A DNA stretch of 48,512 nucleotides from Prevotella sp. BV3P1 (GCF_000479005.1 NZ_AWXC01000006.1:1-48512), one strand, 5' to 3'. Positions 17,680 to 25,835 are shown, counted from the stretch's first letter. Notes: generated from the sequence alone by a model not told the origin. Program-made: numbers and translations.

Positions 17680-17816
17680 ATTCATAATATAGTTGACAAG
17701 TTGACGAGTTTACAAGTTCACCAGTTGATAGTCTTATAAGCAATAAGTCTATTTACTTGTCTCCTCGTCAACTTGTAAACTCGTAAACTCGTAAACTTGT
17801 CAACTATATTATGAAT
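17680..17816. repeat. Large inverted repeat built of 8-bp units
   Basis: Five units of the type AGTTNACN at exact 8-bp steps run from 17691 to 17730 (AGTTGACA, AGTTGACG, AGTTTACA, AGTTCACC, AGTTGATA). Five inverted units fill 17766-17805. Both arms are flanked by the same ATTCATAATAT (17680-17690, and inverted at 17806-17816), so the whole folds into an imperfect stem of about 50 bp with a 35-nt loop. The right arm overlaps the last codon and the stop of the DAHP synthase-chorismate mutase gene (stop 17809-17811). Confidence 0.85.
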
Positions 17817-18873
17817 TAATGATTTTCAGTTGTTGTCTCACACTCTCCTGGTGTATCTCTTCAAAGATGTTGGCCACACTCTCTGCCGAGATGCCACACT
17901 GCTCGCCCTGCTTTCCTCGCTTTTCCAATATCTCTTTGTAACGATTAGACTGCAACACGGTCATGTTGTGTTCTTTCTTGTACTGCCCTATTTCGCGGCA
18001 AACACGAAGACGCTTGGACAAAAGAGCCATGAGTTCGTCATCCAACTCGTCAATCTGCGCGCGCAAACTACGCAGACCTTCTGTCGTAGCATGTTCATCG
18101 CGAATCACCAGCATGCTCAGAATGATGTCCAAGGCCTCAGGGGTTACCTGCTGTTTGGCATCGCTCCAGGCGCTGTCAGGATTACAATGCGACTCTACGA
18201 TAAGCCCATCGAACCCTAAATCCATCGCTTGTTGGCAAAGTGGACCTATCAACTCTCTACACCCACCGATATGACTGGGGTCGCAAATGATGGGCAATTC
18301 GGGGATGCGGCGACGCAGTTCAATGGGGATTTGCCACATCGGAAGATTTCGATACACTGTTTTTTCGTAGCTTGAAAAACCGCGATGAATAGCTCCTAAA
18401 CGCTTCAAGCCGGCCCTATTGAGACGCTCCAAGGCTCCAATCCACAATTCCAAGTCGGGATTGACGGGGTTTTTAACAAGCACTGGGATATCCACTCCTT
18501 GCAAAGAGTCGGCCAAAGCCTGCATGGCAAAGGGGTTGGCAGCGGTGCGAGCCCCTATCCAAAGAATGTCTAAACCATGCTTCAAACACAGCTCTACATG
18601 CTCTGGAATGGCCACTTCTGTAGAAACAAGCATACCCGTTTCATCCTTCACACGTTTCAACCACGGCAAAGCCTCCTCGCCTTTCCCCTCAAAACCTCCG
18701 GGTTTGGTGCGGGGTTTCCACACGCCAGCACGAAAGTTATGACAACCTTTGGCTTTCAATTGGTGCGCCGTAGTCATGACCTGCTCTTCTGTTTCGGCAC
18801 TACATGGCCCTGCGATGACGAAGGGTCGTTCCATGTCACTTAGCATATTCAGGGATAATAAATCTAATTCCAT
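17809..18873 (-). CDS. Bifunctional DAHP synthase / chorismate mutase
   Basis: 354 residues with two enzymes of the aromatic pathway. The N-terminal DAHP synthase (about 1-255) shows GPCSAETEEQ (17-26), KPRTKPGGFEG and DPSHIGG, joining phosphoenolpyruvate and erythrose-4-phosphate. The C-terminal type II chorismate mutase (about 262-345) shows LRAQIDELDDELMALLSKRLRVCREIGQYK, making prephenate. This fusion is characteristic of Bacteroidales. It provides both the entry and the branch-point step in the Phe/Tyr operon. It follows the aminotransferase after 151 bases without an obvious promoter, so transcription from the pheA promoter is likely. Confidence 0.95.
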   Translation of the reverse strand: MELDLLSLNMLSDMERPFVIAGPCSAETEEQVMTTAHQLKAKGCHNFRAGVWKPRTKPGGFEGKGEEALPWLKRVKDETGMLVSTEVAIPEHVELCLKHGLDILWIGARTAANPFAMQALADSLQGVDIPVLVKNPVNPDLELWIGALERLNRAGLKRLGAIHRGFSSYEKTVYRNLPMWQIPIELRRRIPELPIICDPSHIGGCRELIGPLCQQAMDLGFDGLIVESHCNPDSAWSDAKQQVTPEALDIILSMLVIRDEHATTEGLRSLRAQIDELDDELMALLSKRLRVCREIGQYKKEHNMTVLQSNRYKEILEKRGKQGEQCGISAESVANIFEEIHQESVRQQLKIINS

Positions 18874-19024
18874 CTTTTTCTCCTTTCTCTTCCACCTGGT
18901 TCTCCATGAGCCATTCAGAAGGAAATATCTTTAATTATATGTACTGTCGCTATCTGTTTTTCCTGTAAAGCAATTTATTTTACGCTACAAAATCCATTCA
19001 TACCCATCACTCAAGTTTGCTCTT

Positions 19025-20221
19025 TCACCCTTGTCCCACCCTGTTCTTGAGGGGCCATTCCAAGGTTTTGATGCGATTTAACGCCTGCTTCATCTTCTCA
19101 TCTTTGGCACACAACGAGATTCGGATGTATCGCCGACCATTGCTACCAAAGATGAATCCGGGCGTGATGAACACCTTTGCCTCGTGCAACACACGCTCGG
19201 TGAGTTGTTCTACATCCTCATAACAGTCAGGAATGCGCCCCCAAAGGAACATGCCTACTTGCTTGGAATCGAACTTACAACCGAGTGTTGCCATGATTTC
19301 TTCGGCGATGACACGGCGACGGCGATACACCTCGACATTGTATTCGTGATGCCACGCCTCGTCATTGGTATGATATGCCTCGGCCGCAGCCAACTGGATG
19401 CCCCGAAAAGTACCACTGTCGACATTGCTCTTAATCTTCAATATCCATGAAATGAACGTGGCATTGGTAGCACATAGTCCCACTCGCCAGCCCGGCATGT
19501 TGAAACTTTTAGACATAGAATTGAACTCAATGCAGCAATCCTTGGCACCTTTAACCTGCAAAATCGACAGGGGACGTTCGTTGAGGATAAACGAATAAGG
19601 ATTATCATTCACCACCACGATGCCATGTTTCTTGGCAAATGTCACGAGCCTATCATAAGTATCAAGCTGCGCATTGCCACCAGTTGGCATGTTGGGATAG
19701 TTGGTCCACATCAGTTTGACGCGACTCAAGTCCATCTGTTCCAGCTCTTCAAAATCGGGTTGCCAAGCATGATCCTCTTTCAGGTTATAGTTCACCACCT
19801 TCGCACCGAGAATCTTGCTCAACGATGTGTAGGTAGGATAACCCGGATTGGGTACCAAAACCTCGTCACCCGGATTGACAAAAGCCAGCGTGACGTGCAA
19901 GATACCTTCTTTGCTGCCAATCAATGGCTGAATCTCTGATGCGGGATCAAGCTCCACGCCATACCACTTTTTGTAGAAATGAGCCATGGCTTGCCGCAGT
20001 TCAGGTGTGCCTATCGTGGGCTGGTAGCCATGCGATGCCGGATCGTTGGCCACCTCACAGAGCTTCTTCACCGTCTGCTGGGAGGGTGGCATGTCAGGAC
20101 TTCCGATGGCAAGCGATATGATGTCTTCGCCAGCGGCATTGAGCCGCGCAACTTCTTTCAGCTTTCTACTGAAATAATATTCTTGTATCTCGTCTATACG
20201 TCTTGCGGGTTGTATGGTCAT
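19025..20221 (-). CDS. PLP-dependent aminotransferase, probably aromatic
   Basis: 398 residues of a fold type I aminotransferase. Seen: NPGYPTY (125-131), NDNPYSF (205-211, Asp206 and Tyr209 contact the cofactor) and FNSMSKSFNMPGWRVG with PLP-binding Lys238. It starts 39 bases after pheA. Position between pheA and the DAHP synthase-mutase suggests that it transaminates phenylpyruvate and 4-hydroxyphenylpyruvate to Phe and Tyr. The motifs also resemble LL-diaminopimelate- and aspartate-type enzymes, so substrate specificity is inferred from context. Confidence 0.88.
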   Translation of the reverse strand: MTIQPARRIDEIQEYYFSRKLKEVARLNAAGEDIISLAIGSPDMPPSQQTVKKLCEVANDPASHGYQPTIGTPELRQAMAHFYKKWYGVELDPASEIQPLIGSKEGILHVTLAFVNPGDEVLVPNPGYPTYTSLSKILGAKVVNYNLKEDHAWQPDFEELEQMDLSRVKLMWTNYPNMPTGGNAQLDTYDRLVTFAKKHGIVVVNDNPYSFILNERPLSILQVKGAKDCCIEFNSMSKSFNMPGWRVGLCATNATFISWILKIKSNVDSGTFRGIQLAAAEAYHTNDEAWHHEYNVEVYRRRRVIAEEIMATLGCKFDSKQVGMFLWGRIPDCYEDVEQLTERVLHEAKVFITPGFIFGSNGRRYIRISLCAKDEKMKQALNRIKTLEWPLKNRVGQG

Positions 20222-20260
20222 ATCGTTATATTTTAGGGTGGTTCTGTGTTTGATTGCTTC

Positions 20261-21091
20261 TCAGATTGCCTTGTATTCGCCCAGTATTTTCAGTTCTGTG
20301 GTCAAAGGTGTGATGGCATCTATCGACTGTTTGTATCGCGTCAAATCATCATAAGTGACATCAACGTAGAACAAATATTCCCACTCATGCCCGATAACTG
20401 GCAGCGACTGTATTTTGGTTAGATTGATGCCATAGAATGAAAGGATGGTGAGTATCTTGGACAAACTGCCCTCTTCATGAGGCAGAGAGAATACAAGACT
20501 GGCCTTGTCAGCATGATTCAAAGGACGAAGAACATCGGCCTTGTGCGGATTCGACACCAACAAAAAACGGGTAAAGTTGTGCTTGTTGTCTTCAATATGA
20601 TCCTCAAGCACCCGGAGATGGTATAATTTGGCTGCGTCACTGTGACAGATGGCGGCCCACGATTTCATCTGATGTTGCTGGATGAAAGCTGCGGCACCGG
20701 CCGTATCTTCAGCTTCTACCACCTTTAAGCCTGCATGGTTAGCTAAGAAATGGCGGCATTGCATCAAGGCTACGGGATGAGAATGAACCTCACGGATGGT
20801 ATCCCAATCGTCGTCAGGCAAACAACAAATGGCATGTTGGATATGGAGTTTGTATTCGCCCACAATGGTTGTACCCGAATCTCGCAACAATTCGTAGTTG
20901 TGAAGCAACGAGCCAGCGATGGTATTCTCAATGGCCAACATGCCCATGATGGTGGGGTCGCGCTTGATATGCGCGAAAACTTCCTCAAAAGTGGCGCAAC
21001 AAAGCAGCTGCACTTGCTCGTCCTTGAAGTATCGGTGAGCCGCTATGTCGTGAAATGACCCCAATTCTCCTTGTATTGCTATCCGTTTCAT
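20261..21091 (-). CDS. pheA: Prephenate dehydratase with ACT domain
   Basis: Converts prephenate to phenylpyruvate, 276 residues. The catalytic domain (about 1-180) contains the TRF motif in NFTRFLLVS (174-176). The ACT regulatory domain follows (about 193-270, SLVFSLPHEEGSLSKILTILSFYGINLTKIQSLP), so feedback inhibition by phenylalanine is expected. No mutase domain is present. It is the first structural gene after the attenuator, with its ATG about 60 bases downstream of the terminator T-tract. Confidence 0.95.
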   Translation of the reverse strand: MKRIAIQGELGSFHDIAAHRYFKDEQVQLLCCATFEEVFAHIKRDPTIMGMLAIENTIAGSLLHNYELLRDSGTTIVGEYKLHIQHAICCLPDDDWDTIREVHSHPVALMQCRHFLANHAGLKVVEAEDTAGAAAFIQQHQMKSWAAICHSDAAKLYHLRVLEDHIEDNKHNFTRFLLVSNPHKADVLRPLNHADKASLVFSLPHEEGSLSKILTILSFYGINLTKIQSLPVIGHEWEYLFYVDVTYDDLTRYKQSIDAITPLTTELKILGEYKAI

Positions 21092-21150
21092 TTTGCCAAA
21101 TTCGTCGTCCTCTGTCTATTTATTGTTTCTTCTTGAAAGGAATCATCATG

Positions 21151-21184
21151 AAAAACCCCGCTTTCATATAATATGAAGCGGGGC
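21151..21184 (-). terminator. Attenuator terminator upstream of pheA
   Basis: Minus-strand CCCCGCTTCATA (21183-21172) pairs with a second arm ending AAGCGGGG (down to 21156), giving a 12-bp stem with one bulged A and a 3-nt loop, followed by TTTTT (21155-21151). The 5' arm can pair instead with TGAAGCGGGG at 21236-21227 inside the leader ORF, which would prevent termination. Confidence 0.85.
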
Positions 21185-21238
21185 TGTATTTTTGATTAAT
21201 CCTTGAGTTGAAATTCACACGCAACTCCCCGCTTCACA
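21172..21238 (-). promoter_or_regulatory. Antiterminator pairing of the Phe/Tyr attenuator
   Basis: TGAAGCGGGG (21236-21227) is perfectly complementary over 10 bp to CCCCGCTTCA (21183-21174), and one G-U plus one A-T pair extend it. This pairing excludes the terminator. The segment lies just downstream of the Tyr/Phe codons: a ribosome stalled there leaves it free (read-through), and one that reaches the stop codon at 21217-21215 covers it (termination). In addition TCACACACA (21283-21275) can pair over 8 of 9 bases with TGCGTGTGA (21223-21215), a possible protector stem when there is no translation. Confidence 0.8.
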
Positions 21239-21295
21239 AGTGTTTGCAAAGTAAAAATAGAAGTAATAATAAGATGTGTGTGACTGATTCAACAT
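21215..21295 (-). CDS. Phe/Tyr leader peptide of the pheA operon
   Basis: 26 codons, too short for usual gene callers. The product begins MLNQSHTS, continues with the uninterrupted run YYYFYFYF (residues 9-16) and ends ANTCEAGSCV before a TGA. The eight consecutive Tyr/Phe codons act as sensor: low charged tRNA-Phe or tRNA-Tyr would stall the ribosome there. The start lies about 21 nt after the predicted transcript start. Promoter, leader, alternate stems and terminator are all in the expected order before pheA, so I regard it as a real regulatory ORF rather than chance. Confidence 0.85.
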   Translation of the reverse strand: MLNQSHTSYYYFYFYFANTCEAGSCV

Positions 21296-21321
21296 TTTTC
21301 TCATATTTCTTAATTCGATTA

Positions 21322-21353
21322 CAAAAGTAGATGATTTATTTGTAACCAACAAA
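21322..21353 (-). promoter_or_regulatory. Promoter of the pheA-tyrA operon
   Basis: Minus strand: TTTG (21353-21350), a 20-bp spacer, then TACTTTTG (21329-21322), an exact TAnnTTTG match. Predicted start near 21316, so the transcript carries the complete leader peptide and attenuator. Confidence 0.75.
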
Positions 21354-21412
21354 CATTTAGATAAGAAATCATTAAAATAACTTACATTTTTAATATTTTT
21401 GAAGACAATGCA

Positions 21413-22303
21413 TCAAGGATTGCTGAAAATGCCGTATGCATCCACGTTCTTGTAGGCCTGTTTCACCTTCTGCTCCACATCCTCATCAGCAACACCTTGG
21501 GCCTGATCGGCAGCCAATTGAGCAGCCATCTTCTCGGCCATCTCAATGTCTTCCCTACCGCCTTGCTCATCACCCAGCTCCATCCTGAGCGGTCCTCGTT
21601 CCTGAAAGGCAACCATCGAGAATGGGTTCACATCTATCACCTTATTATAATAGGTTAGCGCCTCAGCCTTGTTGCCCTTCTTCTGTTCGATGCGAGCCTT
21701 CAAAACCAGCACGTCTTCATTGTCTGCCAACTGTTCTAACAGATGGGTGGCATCTTCATCCGCAGCGTCCAAATCACCCGAATCCAACAGCGTTTCGCCT
21801 CGCAAGAGATAGGCTTCGTATGCTTTGGGGTTCAACATGATGGCCTTGGTGAGCATGGCAATGGCGTTGGTAAGGTCGTCACGACCTATACAGGCTTTAG
21901 CATAGCGATACAACACTTGCGGATTCTCACTGTCCACGAGCATGGCTTTCTCGCATGCATTGCCCATGGCAACATAGTCTTCCATCATATATGCTACATC
22001 GGCCATGCGAAGATAAATCTGCAAATTGTCGGGTTCTGCCTCCACCAGTTTCTGCAATTGTGCGTAGGCACCAGACAGATCATTGTTTCGTATCAATGCC
22101 TGTGAATAGTAATCACGTGTTTCCAGATCGTCGTGCAGTTGTAAGGCGTGACTGAAACAGCGCAGGGCTTGCTCTATTTGGTTAATCTGTAGCGCTCTGA
22201 CACCATCGTATTTCAGTGTCTCAAAGTTCTTCCTTTCTTCTTCCCGACGCTTTTCTTCCTCGTTTTCAGCCTTGCTTCCAAACAGCGATTTCAAGAAATT
22301 CAT
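21413..22303 (-). CDS. Tetratricopeptide-repeat protein
   Basis: 296 residues with no signal peptide. A charged start (KAENEEEKRREEERKNFE, about 11-28) leads into roughly six TPR units (for example ALQINQIEQALRCFSHALQLH, and AIMLTKAIMLNPKAYEAYLLRGETLLDSGD). It ends in a charged tail. It begins 5 bases after the preceding gene for a small exported protein, so the two are probably co-expressed. TPR proteins are scaffolds; the partner is unknown. Confidence 0.75.
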   Translation of the reverse strand: MNFLKSLFGSKAENEEEKRREEERKNFETLKYDGVRALQINQIEQALRCFSHALQLHDDLETRDYYSQALIRNNDLSGAYAQLQKLVEAEPDNLQIYLRMADVAYMMEDYVAMGNACEKAMLVDSENPQVLYRYAKACIGRDDLTNAIAMLTKAIMLNPKAYEAYLLRGETLLDSGDLDAADEDATHLLEQLADNEDVLVLKARIEQKKGNKAEALTYYNKVIDVNPFSMVAFQERGPLRMELGDEQGGREDIEMAEKMAAQLAADQAQGVADEDVEQKVKQAYKNVDAYGIFSNP

Positions 22304-22308
22304 AGTTT

Positions 22309-22899
22309 TTATAGATTTAAAAGTTGTTCGTAAACCGAGTTGGTCATGAAGTCAGTACGCTCCCATTTCGGCCACCAGCCCTTCACATTCTGAAACTCCT
22401 GTCCCACATTTTTATACTGCTGATAGGTAAATTTGGCATTGACATACCCCTCATCACCGTCACGGGCGATGATAAAACAATGCAGCGTTCGTTGATATCC
22501 CACCAGTTCGCCATCCTTCTCAACCGTCTCCAGTACCCATTCTTTCTGCGGGATGGCCACCGACTGGATGCTTACCTTGGGGTATTTCTTTCTAAACAGC
22601 TGTGTGCAGGTCTTGCGGTATGTCAACGCATCCTCGCCTTTGTACAGATCCGTGCTATACAAGGGCATGTAATAAGACCCGTTTACTTTCAGCAAGTCAG
22701 ACTTTCCATCTATCCTGTCGTTAAAGCCAATGGCATCGCCAAGCTCGTGTCCGGCCTGCTCCAACTCCTTCTTGGTCTTCTTCAAAAACTTCGACACCTT
22801 TTTATCAAAAGGCTCTTTTTTCTTATCTTGGCTCTGCGCCGACACGTTCGTGACTGATCCCAATAAAAGGACAAACACGACATACCCTATTTTCTTCAT
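22309..22899 (-). CDS. Exported protein of unknown function
   Basis: 196 residues from the Met at 22899: MKKIGYVVFVLLLGSVTNVSA is a clear signal peptide. The mature part starts with a lysine-rich stretch (QSQDKKKEPFDKKVSKFLKKTKKELEQAGHELGDAIGF) and continues with mixed sequence containing several Tyr and Trp (GWWPKWERTDFMTNSVYEQLLNL). The frame is open further upstream (to 22962), but the promoter boxes at 22925-22955 lie inside that extension and decide for 22899. I do not recognise the family. It is followed after 5 bases by a TPR gene. Confidence 0.7.
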   Translation of the reverse strand: MKKIGYVVFVLLLGSVTNVSAQSQDKKKEPFDKKVSKFLKKTKKELEQAGHELGDAIGFNDRIDGKSDLLKVNGSYYMPLYSTDLYKGEDALTYRKTCTQLFRKKYPKVSIQSVAIPQKEWVLETVEKDGELVGYQRTLHCFIIARDGDEGYVNAKFTYQQYKNVGQEFQNVKGWWPKWERTDFMTNSVYEQLLNL

Positions 22900-22924
22900 T
22901 GTCGTATCATTTAAAAGAATGTCG

Positions 22925-22955
22925 CAAAAATAGCATAAATAAGCAGAGAACCAAA
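22925..22955 (-). promoter_or_regulatory. Promoter of the small exported protein-TPR pair
   Basis: Minus strand TTTG (22955-22952), a 19-bp spacer and TATTTTTG (22932-22925). It runs divergently from the promoter at 22995-23025. Confidence 0.7.
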
Positions 22956-22994
22956 ATAACAATTGATAATTAAAATAAAATTACCCTTAAAAGT

Positions 22995-23025
22995 TTTGCG
23001 ATATTAGCGCGATAACCTATCTTTG
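22995..23025 (+). promoter_or_regulatory. Promoter abutting the start codon of the next gene
   Basis: TTTG (22995-22998), a 19-bp spacer and TATCTTTG (23018-23025). The ATG of the next gene is at 23032, only 6 bases later, so the message would have no or nearly no leader. Confidence 0.7.
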
Positions 23026-23031
23026 TGCCAG

Positions 23032-23790
23032 ATGAAAAAGATGCACATTTTATTGTTGGTTGGGCTGTTTTGCACCAACATCAGTGCGCAGGAGCGTCGC
23101 CCTGTATTTCGGTCAACGGTCGAAAGAACTGACTCTGTGCAAGCCAAACCTACTGATGCTGGCCCCAATCTTCAACCTCACACGGCCGGAACCTATGCCC
23201 AACCCATGATTGACAGGCATTTGCCGGCCACACAAACTACGGCTACCGACACACTGCATCTGCCCACCATCAACGCATACGGGCAGGTGTTGCCCTTCCG
23301 TTTGTACCCATACGGATGGCTGGGTTGGTACAATTGGGGTCTTCACCCCGGCCTGAATGTCAACCTTGGTGCATCTGTTTTCGCTTTTTTGGGCAAAAAC
23401 GCACCACGTGGAGCTGGGTTCACACAGAACCTGTCGGCCATGTATGCCATGCCCCTGACCAAGAATTTGTCGCTCGCCGTGGGCGGTTATCTCAACAACA
23501 TTATATGGAGCCGCACCTCATACCGCGATGCCGGACTGACGGCAGCCTTGGGCTATCGCTTTGATGAACACTGGGAGGCTTATCTCTATGGGCAGAAATC
23601 CATCGTCCAAACTCGCTTCACTCCGCTACCGTTGTACGATATGGGCAATTTGGGCGACCGCATTGGTGCTGCGGTGAAATACAATTTCAATCCTTCTTTC
23701 AGTGTACAATTATCGGTAGAACGAGGCTGGATGCCCAAAGAAGACAGCCGCTACTTCGATCAATACAACTATCCCGTGCCGGAAAGGTAA
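23032..23790 (+). CDS. Exported, possibly outer-membrane protein of unknown function
   Basis: 252 residues. The signal peptide MKKMHILLLVGLFCTNISA is followed by a low-complexity Thr/Pro/Gln-rich region (about 25-80) and a C-terminal half with many aromatic, alternating residues (PYGWLGWYNWGLHPGLNVNLGASVF; SFSVQLSVERGWMP) that suggest beta strands of an outer-membrane barrel. The open frame extends to 23023, but that codon lies within the promoter -7 box. It is the only plus-strand gene in this part of the window. I do not recognise the family. Confidence 0.7.
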   Translation: MKKMHILLLVGLFCTNISAQERRPVFRSTVERTDSVQAKPTDAGPNLQPHTAGTYAQPMIDRHLPATQTTATDTLHLPTINAYGQVLPFRLYPYGWLGWYNWGLHPGLNVNLGASVFAFLGKNAPRGAGFTQNLSAMYAMPLTKNLSLAVGGYLNNIIWSRTSYRDAGLTAALGYRFDEHWEAYLYGQKSIVQTRFTPLPLYDMGNLGDRIGAAVKYNFNPSFSVQLSVERGWMPKEDSRYFDQYNYPVPER

Positions 23791-23897
23791 ACGATAACCA
23801 ACGTTTATCCATCTTGCCAACCGGTACAAACGCAAACAAGGGGGCAGTGTTAACCACCGACAACCCCTTCTCTTTTTCCACTTGTTTGCACCTTTAA

Positions 23898-25823
23898 CTA
23901 CTTCACATACTTTAATCTCAAGCTGTTGAGCACCACACTCACGCTCGAAAAGGCCATCAAAGCACTGGCCCACATGGGCGTAATCTGAAAGTGAAGGCCG
24001 AAAAGATGCAGCACACCGGCCGCCAACGGAATGCAGACAATGTTGTAGATGAAGGCCCAAAAGAGATTTTGTCTAATCATCGACACCGTCTTCTTGCTCA
24101 GATGGATGGCCTGTGGCAAGCGCCGAAGGTCATCGCCCATCATCGTCACCTGCGCCACATCCATGGCCACGTCGGTTCCCCGTCCCATGGCAATGCTCAC
24201 ATCTGCCAGGGCCAGGGCCTGCGTGTCATTGATGCCGTCGCCCACCATGGCCACCTGCTTGCCCTCACGCTGCAGCTTGCGCACCAAGTTTTCTTTATCC
24301 TGCGGCAACACCTTACTTTGATAATGTCGGATACCAGCCTGCTGAGCCCAATATTTGGCGGCCTCTTCCTTGTCGCCACTCATCATATAGACCTCCACCC
24401 CAGCTTCGTTTTGCAAGGTAAGCATGGCCTCACGGGCATTCGGCTTCAGCGTTTCGCGCGCTTCAAGGGGTAAATCATCGGCCTTGGTAAAATCGATTTG
24501 CTGATTCGGAATGGTCAGTGTGCCGGTCTTGTCGATGACCATGGCATTGACCTTACGCAGACTTTCCAGAGCAGTTGCGTCCTTGATGAGCACATTCTTC
24601 TCAGCTGCTTTCCCAATGCCCACCATCAATGCCGTAGGTGTTGCCAAGCCCATGGCACACGGACAGGCGATGACCAGCACCGAGACGGCCGACAGAATGG
24701 CTTGCGGAAGAGCCTCGTTGCCACCAAGAAGCCACCAGAGCGCGAACGTCAACACGGCTACACCCATGACTACCGGCACAAAGACCAGTGCCAACTTGTC
24801 GACAACGCGCTGAACGGGAGCCTTGCTTCCCTGTGCCTGTTGCACCATCTGGATAATCTGAGCCAACGCCGTATGCTCGCCAATCTGTTGGGCTTTAAAT
24901 CGAAGTTTGCCCTGCGAGATGACGGTACCAGCCAACACCGATGCCCCAACCTGCTTCAAGGCCGGCGTGGGTTCGCCGGTTATCATGCTCTCATCAACAT
25001 AAGCACCGTCTTCGAGCATGAAGCTGGTCGCCCAGGTCACCTCACCATCTACCGGAACCTTCTCACCCGCACGCACCTCCAGCACGTCACCTATGTTGAC
25101 GGTAGACAGGGGAACATCATCCGTCTGCTCACCACTGACCAGATGAGCCGTCTTGGGAGACAGACCCATGAGCTGGCGAATGCTGCCGGCCGTGCTGTCC
25201 TTGGCCCTCTCTTCCAACAACCTGCCGGTGAGAACGAAGGTGATGATCATCACCGAGGCATCAAAATAGGTGTGCCACTCAATACCCCTGCTGCCCCAAA
25301 CACGCTCACCGTAAAAGGTGTTGAACGCGCTGAAGACGAAGGCGATGCCCGTGGAGAGTGCCACGAGCGTATCCATGTTGGCCGACTTTTGCAGCATCTG
25401 CTTCCAGGCAGATGCGAAGAACTGGCGACCGCAGTAGACAAAATTGGCCAATGCCAGCAGCATGGCCACTTGATTGGACTCTTGGGTTGGCCCCAAAGAA
25501 ATCCACTTCATCGAAACGGCCATGCACAACACGGCAAAAAGCCACGACAGCAGCGTCTTTCGCTTCAGTTGTCTGTACGCATTGCGCTCAATCTCTTCCA
25601 CCGACCGGTCACTCTCTATCACGAGGTCATAGCCAATGGCATTGATTTCACGCTTCATCTGTTCGGGTGAAATCTCTTTTTCGTCAAATTCCACCAGCGC
25701 GCTTCTGCCCGGCAGACTGACCGTCGCTGACCGTATGCCCGGCAGGGAATTGAGCTTACGCTCCACATGGGCAGAGCAGGCAGAACATGCCATCCCCACC
25801 ACCGGTATTGTTTTCTTAATCAT
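23898..25823 (-). CDS. copA: Copper-type P1B ATPase lacking the nucleotide-binding domain
   Basis: 641 residues. Order: HMA domain with CSAC (13-16), TM segments, actuator TGEP (282-285), CPC in IACPCAMGLATP (387-389), phosphorylation site DKTGTLT (431-437), hinge GDGIND (528-533), and C-terminal TM helices with YN (593-594) and MxxSS (MAFSSVSVVLN), as in Cu(I)-exporting P1B-1 pumps. The nucleotide-binding (N) domain, usually more than 100 residues with an HP motif, is missing: only about 20 residues separate DKTGTLT from the LKPNA segment that follows that domain. No frameshift is seen. Function in copper export is likely from context but catalysis would be unusual. It follows copZ by 73 bases, over the octamer repeat. 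Confidence 0.88.
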   Translation of the reverse strand: MIKKTIPVVGMACSACSAHVERKLNSLPGIRSATVSLPGRSALVEFDEKEISPEQMKREINAIGYDLVIESDRSVEEIERNAYRQLKRKTLLSWLFAVLCMAVSMKWISLGPTQESNQVAMLLALANFVYCGRQFFASAWKQMLQKSANMDTLVALSTGIAFVFSAFNTFYGERVWGSRGIEWHTYFDASVMIITFVLTGRLLEERAKDSTAGSIRQLMGLSPKTAHLVSGEQTDDVPLSTVNIGDVLEVRAGEKVPVDGEVTWATSFMLEDGAYVDESMITGEPTPALKQVGASVLAGTVISQGKLRFKAQQIGEHTALAQIIQMVQQAQGSKAPVQRVVDKLALVFVPVVMGVAVLTFALWWLLGGNEALPQAILSAVSVLVIACPCAMGLATPTALMVGIGKAAEKNVLIKDATALESLRKVNAMVIDKTGTLTIPNQQIDFTKADDLPLEARETLKPNAREAMLTLQNEAGVEVYMMSGDKEEAAKYWAQQAGIRHYQSKVLPQDKENLVRKLQREGKQVAMVGDGINDTQALALADVSIAMGRGTDVAMDVAQVTMMGDDLRRLPQAIHLSKKTVSMIRQNLFWAFIYNIVCIPLAAGVLHLFGLHFQITPMWASALMAFSSVSVVLNSLRLKYVK

Positions 25824-25835
25824 TTTATGTAGGAT

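Noticed and set aside
23991..25670. Long plus-strand ORFs (up to 390 codons) across copA
   Set aside because: Shadow frames of a clear P-type ATPase, His/Arg/Gln-rich and unlike any protein.
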